NCBI GenBank assembly: GCA_028819295.1
Contig: JAPPMA010000077.1
Span: forward strand, 1 to 64,000
Length of the DNA: 64,000 bases
Direction of reading: 5' to 3'
From: a bacterium
GTDB taxonomy: Bacteria; Actinomycetota; Acidimicrobiia; Acidimicrobiales; Bin134
The notes beneath the pieces are model-generated. The model had not been told where the DNA came from, ran no database searches, and was given only the letters and a program-made list of their open reading frames with translations. The position numbers and the translations under genes are program-made. The stretch's first letter is position 1; each line of letters begins with the position of its first letter. Below, in pieces: positions 60,386-64,000 of this stretch.

Positions 60386-61531
60386 TCAGCCAGCCCACTG
60401 GGGACTGAACAACGACACATTGTCAATGGTCATCAACCCGTCATCGGGCAGATCAACCAGGGGGTCCACGCCGCCGAAATCGGGGCCGCCCTGAAGGGCC
60501 GACACCATGGCCTGCATAGCAATCCGCCCCTCATCGCCAGGTGCCCCGAAGACTCCGGCGTACCAGCGTCCGCTGGCGATGCCTTCGATCGCAGGCACGG
60601 AGCCACCTAGACCGATCAGCTTGACCTGGTCGAGCTTGCCCTCGTCGCTGAGCACAATTTCAGCTCCCTGCACCGACTGGTCAGCGCCCACCAAGACATT
60701 GAAGTTTGGTGCGACTTGCAGGATGTCTTGCGTGGCGTTGATCCCTCCCTCGGGTCCGAGGTACTGGCCTTCACCCTCCGCAACTATGGAAATTGCAGGA
60801 TATGCCGCGATGACCTCGTCGAACCCGGCGCGCAGCGCATCGTCAAGGGGGACGCCCTTGATGCCATAGATCCAGACGACTTCGCATGGGTCCAGGTCGC
60901 CGCAGGCTCGCACAGCCAGGTCGCCGAGGCGTTTGCCGTTCTGGAACGGTGCGGCCATGACACTCGCGCTCACGCCCTCAACCTGGGGTTCTGATGTTGT
61001 GAAGTCTTCGCCCACCACTTGGTTGAGGATGACAACCTCCATCCCCGCGGCGAGCGCTGCCTCGATGTCTGGGGCTGAGGCAATGCCATTTATCGAGACA
61101 AGGATCACGCCGTCGTAGATGCCAGCGGCGATGGCATCTTGGAACTGTGTTGTCTGCAAACTGGGATTGAACTGGGCGTCGAACTCGGTGATCTCGACGT
61201 TTTCAGCCGCAGCCACCGTCTCTATTTCCTGTCTCGAGGCGAGGAGCCATGTGTTGGCCGAGCTGGCCGACAGATAGGCCACCCGGAATGGCTCATCGTC
61301 CGCCTCTTCCGTCGGCGCCATAGTTACCTCCGGTGCAGCGGTTGACTCTGGGGCTGACGTCGCCTCCTGGACAGCGGTTGCCTCTGGGGTGGGCGCCGTC
61401 TCCTGAACAGCGGTACCCGCCGGCGCAGCGGTGTCGTCATCATCGTTGCCGCATGCGGCAACACCCATTGCAACAACAACAACGAGGGCCAGCCACATCA
61501 ACAGGCGTCTGGTTCGCTTGGTAGCTGCCAT
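60386..61531 (-). CDS. Substrate-binding lipoprotein of the ribose-type ABC transporter
   Basis: 381 residues from ATG 61531, preceded by AGGAG. The lipoprotein signal MWLALVVVVAMGVAAC (lipobox VAAC) is followed by a Thr/Pro/Glu-rich tether of about 55 residues. The periplasmic-binding fold (FRVAYLSASSANTWLL, IAAGIYDGVILVSINGIASA, VLVGADQSVQGAEI) completes it. Ligand unknown; the linked oxidase and dipeptidase suggest an amino compound rather than ribose. It needs Lgt for anchoring. Confidence 0.92.
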   Translation of the reverse strand: MAATKRTRRLLMWLALVVVVAMGVAACGNDDDDTAAPAGTAVQETAPTPEATAVQEATSAPESTAAPEVTMAPTEEADDEPFRVAYLSASSANTWLLASRQEIETVAAAENVEITEFDAQFNPSLQTTQFQDAIAAGIYDGVILVSINGIASAPDIEAALAAGMEVVILNQVVGEDFTTSEPQVEGVSASVMAAPFQNGKRLGDLAVRACGDLDPCEVVWIYGIKGVPLDDALRAGFDEVIAAYPAISIVAEGEGQYLGPEGGINATQDILQVAPNFNVLVGADQSVQGAEIVLSDEGKLDQVKLIGLGGSVPAIEGIASGRWYAGVFGAPGDEGRIAMQAMVSALQGGPDFGGVDPLVDLPDDGLMTIDNVSLFSPQWAG

Positions 61532-61634
61532 CAGACATCTCCTTCTCCAGGCATGGTGCTCGGTTCGAGCCAAGACAGGGCACCTTAGAACGGAGGCAAT
61601 GAATTGAATATGGGCAGTTCGAACAAATAAATGT

Positions 61635-63233
61635 CTAAAGAAGTGCGTTCTGCATCGTCTGGGTTGGCTGACGATTGATGCGAAGAACTCGACAGGCCAA
61701 TTGAAGCGAAAGGCGGGTCTCGGGGTCTTCCAGATTGACGCCCAGAACATCCACAATGCGGCGAATTCGATTGGCGACGGTATTGCGGTGAACGAGCAGC
61801 TGATGGGCGGCATCTGTGGTCGAACAGCTCGCGTCGAGGTACACCTCAAGGGTTCTGAGCAGCTCATGGTCGCTGTCCAACGCGAGCACAGGATCGAGGA
61901 TGGAGCGAGCGTAACGGGCAAAGTCCTCCGAGCTGAACCAGCCCATAAGCACGCGCTGGACACCAAGCTGGTCGATGTGTGCGGCTCCTGAGGATCTGCT
62001 CGAACCAGCATTGGCAATGAGCGCCGCCTCATGCGCCTCAGTCAAGGACAATCGCAGCCCGCTGAGGTCAGGGTAGGGGCGGCCTATTCCTCCGTGAGCC
62101 TGCAAGCCGGAGTGCATGCTGACGAATTCGGTGAGGGCATCGTCGAGCCTTTGCACCATGGAGGCGTAGGTCTCCACCGCGGGCTCAACCGGCTCGGTCA
62201 CCCAGCCGCTCCACCCGTCGTTCCGCTCCACCAGCGGACCGTCGAGCCCCACCCCTCGCAGGCGCTCGCGGACCTCAGCATGAAGGTCGATGATTCGGGC
62301 GGTGTCTCCACCTTGGAGCTTTATGTGCAGACCGGTGTTCCAGCCCGCCGCACTCCATCCCAGTTCCAGCATCTGATTCTGAATGTCGCGCTCATGGAGG
62401 TCGCTTGAAGCCAAGAGCTCATTGAGGACGGCAATGCGGCGGCGGGCATCGCTTTCTGAGCGGACTCGTGTCGATGCCAGCAGAGCTGTGAGATACCAAG
62501 CCGCAATCTGGAGAAGCGACTGCAAGAGACGCTGGCTCCCGTCCGATCCTTCGCGTTCGGCCAGCAGCCAGTAGTCAGCAGCTTCTCCAGGGGCTAGCAC
62601 GATCTCGGTGCTGTGCAAGGCAGCCTCAGACGAATGGTCGACGAGATAGGGGTTGCCCGATGCCAGCCTGCGCCCACCGATTTCAATGGGCTCGCCAGCG
62701 GCGACACTGAGATCGCGGCCGATCAAACACACACGCGAGGCACTGAGCTCTGCGATGACCGCGAGCACGTCTTCCGCGCTGTCCAGGCGCATCTGGCTCA
62801 GTGAAGTCAGCAACGCATGGATGGTGGAAGCCTGTTCAACATCTGCTGCCCATAGATGAGCGCGCAGCTGATGGGTAATGGTCATGGCATCGGCATCGAG
62901 CAATACGATCAACGGCACACCGAACCGGTTGGCCAGGCGCTGGACGCTAATGCCTAGCTCGAATCCGGGATTGGCAATGATGAGGGCAACGGCGCCAGCC
63001 TCGGCGATCACCCGAATGGCAACGTCGATCTGGTAGCGATGCTCTCCGATGTTGGCCGCATCGAATACGACCAGTTCTCCGGCTCGAGGCGGTGAATCGC
63101 TCTTGAGCCGCATGCAAAGAACGGCGTCCACAACGGTCGCGTCCAGCCCAGCTTCACCGGCAAGGAACTCGGCATCCTTGAGGGCAGGCGACGCCAGGAG
63201 TTCCCTCACCCGGAGATGGCGGTCACCACTCAT
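61635..63233 (-). CDS. PucR-family transcriptional regulator
   Basis: 532 residues. N-terminal PucR sensor domain (LRVRELLASPALKDAEFLAG ... GELVVFDAANIGE), a central GGDEF-like CdaR region, and the C-terminal PucR helix-turn-helix (TDAAHQLLVHRNTVANRIRR, near residue 490). PucR proteins sense catabolic intermediates. It sits directly upstream of the transporter genes on the same strand, 103 bases from the lipoprotein gene. That gap contains a GTTCGAAC palindrome that could be its site. Confidence 0.92.
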   Translation of the reverse strand: MSGDRHLRVRELLASPALKDAEFLAGEAGLDATVVDAVLCMRLKSDSPPRAGELVVFDAANIGEHRYQIDVAIRVIAEAGAVALIIANPGFELGISVQRLANRFGVPLIVLLDADAMTITHQLRAHLWAADVEQASTIHALLTSLSQMRLDSAEDVLAVIAELSASRVCLIGRDLSVAAGEPIEIGGRRLASGNPYLVDHSSEAALHSTEIVLAPGEAADYWLLAEREGSDGSQRLLQSLLQIAAWYLTALLASTRVRSESDARRRIAVLNELLASSDLHERDIQNQMLELGWSAAGWNTGLHIKLQGGDTARIIDLHAEVRERLRGVGLDGPLVERNDGWSGWVTEPVEPAVETYASMVQRLDDALTEFVSMHSGLQAHGGIGRPYPDLSGLRLSLTEAHEAALIANAGSSRSSGAAHIDQLGVQRVLMGWFSSEDFARYARSILDPVLALDSDHELLRTLEVYLDASCSTTDAAHQLLVHRNTVANRIRRIVDVLGVNLEDPETRLSLQLACRVLRINRQPTQTMQNALL

Positions 63234-63263
63234 CTTTCGAAACTATCGAATTGCTCCCTGTCG

Positions 63264-64000
63264 TCAGGGAAGGTTTGCTCGGAAGAAGTCCAACATGTTA
63301 CCGCTGGCGATCCGCGTTGCCTGTTCAAGCCCCAAACGCATTACAAGCCTCTTGGACAGATTGGCGTAGTGGGCGGGTGCCTTGAAGTCGCGGATGGCCG
63401 ACAAGTCTTGTGGTGACACGAGAAGCTGGCGACCCAGGACAGGGTCGACCATGCGGAAGAGGTCCTCGACAAAATCGGCTCCGATGGCTACTCGGCTCTC
63501 ACCTGCTTGGGATGCGGCGTGTTCGATGTGGTCTATGAAGTCCTCAAGAGTTGGGTCGGCCGTGGAAACGAAAGCGCCAAAGGCGTTCATGGCCACAAAA
63601 CCGCCCGATGCAGCCACCGCTCTCATCTGCTCATCGGTGAGATTGCGAGGATGGTCGCATAGCGCCCGACACGAGGAGTGGGTGGCAACGAAAGGCCGAT
63701 TCGCGATCTGGGAGACGTGTTCTACTCCTGGAGCCGATAGATGGCTGATGTCGAGCACCATGCCCAGCCGGTTCATCTCTTTGACTGCTTCAACCCCCAG
63801 GGACGTGAGGCGACCGCCGGTATCCGTCTCCCCGATTCCATCGGCCATCATTGTGCGACGATTCCAGGTCAGCGATGCCATGCGCACTCCAAGACGCCAC
63901 GCGGTGTCCAACAGTGACAGCGACGAGCCAATGGGCTCTGCGCCTTCCAGGGCGATCAGCAGCGCAATCCGACCGCTTTGGATAATGCGGTCGATGTCGT
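63264..64000 (-). CDS. Membrane dipeptidase (peptidase M19), N-terminus off the right edge
   Basis: The frame is open to base 64000 and ends at 63264, so about 245 C-terminal residues are present. ALLIALEGAEPIGSSLSLLD and WRLGVRMASLTWNRRT, VLDISHLSAPGV (metal-binding His), THSSCRALCDHPRNLTDEQM and GADFVEDLF are M19 signatures. M19 enzymes cleave dipeptides, including D-amino-acid-containing ones, or related amides. It is on the same strand as the PucR and ABC genes, 30 bases upstream, and probably belongs to the same catabolic unit. Confidence 0.9.
   Translation of the reverse strand, partial: DIDRIIQSGRIALLIALEGAEPIGSSLSLLDTAWRLGVRMASLTWNRRTMMADGIGETDTGGRLTSLGVEAVKEMNRLGMVLDISHLSAPGVEHVSQIANRPFVATHSSCRALCDHPRNLTDEQMRAVAASGGFVAMNAFGAFVSTADPTLEDFIDHIEHAASQAGESRVAIGADFVEDLFRMVDPVLGRQLLVSPQDLSAIRDFKAPAHYANLSKRLVMRLGLEQATRIASGNMLDFFRANLP

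Overview
The window is high-GC DNA from a free-living actinobacterium. The gene content and order (dapA-rnj-ftsK, rimO-pgsA-cinA, recA-miaB-miaA-dapF-hflX-dapC-dapD-dapE, class II B12-dependent ribonucleotide reductase, an F420-type luciferase-like protein, class II Lgt/PgsA-type lipid enzymes) suggest Actinomycetota, probably class Acidimicrobiia. This placement is inferred from gene content, not from a phylogeny.

Layout. 1-1504: a secreted RCC1-repeat protein running off the left edge. 1687-21495: a dense, co-oriented housekeeping block for lysine/peptidoglycan precursor synthesis (dapA, dapF, dapC, dapD, dapE: the succinylase route), RNA decay (RNase J), chromosome segregation (FtsK), tRNA and ribosome modification (MiaB, MiaA, RimO), recombination (RecA) and lipid synthesis (PgsA). 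Many genes overlap by 1 to 34 bases, which implies coupled expression. 21518-36891: mixed metabolism (RibD-like reductase, NrdJ, alcohol dehydrogenase, GH13 glucosidase, SDR, Lgt, DEAD-box helicase). It includes a SAM-type riboswitch in front of a metX-sulfhydrylase pair, a MutM-like glycosylase and tRNA-Gly.

36927-42275 is an accessory stretch: an internally shortened luciferase-like protein, an MNT-HEPN toxin-antitoxin pair under a 38-bp palindrome, a VapBC pair, and the second copy of a 167-168 bp MITE-like element (first copy at 25504).

42347-55072 is a 12.6-kb island bounded by two identical 86-bp copies of a complete tRNA-Cys gene. It carries an Nmad2 protein whose start codon abuts the tRNA 3' end and a three-gene XRE regulator / Ser-Thr kinase / TPR operon with its own palindromic operator. 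Remains of IS3 and ISL3 transposases follow, then a DUF262-HNH nuclease preceded by a triplicated leader with a G tract of 6, 8 and 10. The rest is an OGG-fold protein lacking its catalytic Asp, a frameshifted ASCH gene, a truncated NYN nuclease, a ParS/MbcA-like protein and a DUF6226 protein. No integrase was found. The mix of DNA-modification-associated, nuclease, kinase and antitoxin-like genes suggests a defence or conflict island, now partly decayed. The XRE-kinase-TPR operon is the best candidate for an undescribed system.

55096-64000: a CopC-CopD copper protein, then a minus-strand catabolic cluster: M19 dipeptidase, PucR regulator, ribose-type ABC transporter (lipoprotein, ATPase, permease) and a DadA-like FAD oxidase. 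It probably takes up and oxidises an amino compound.
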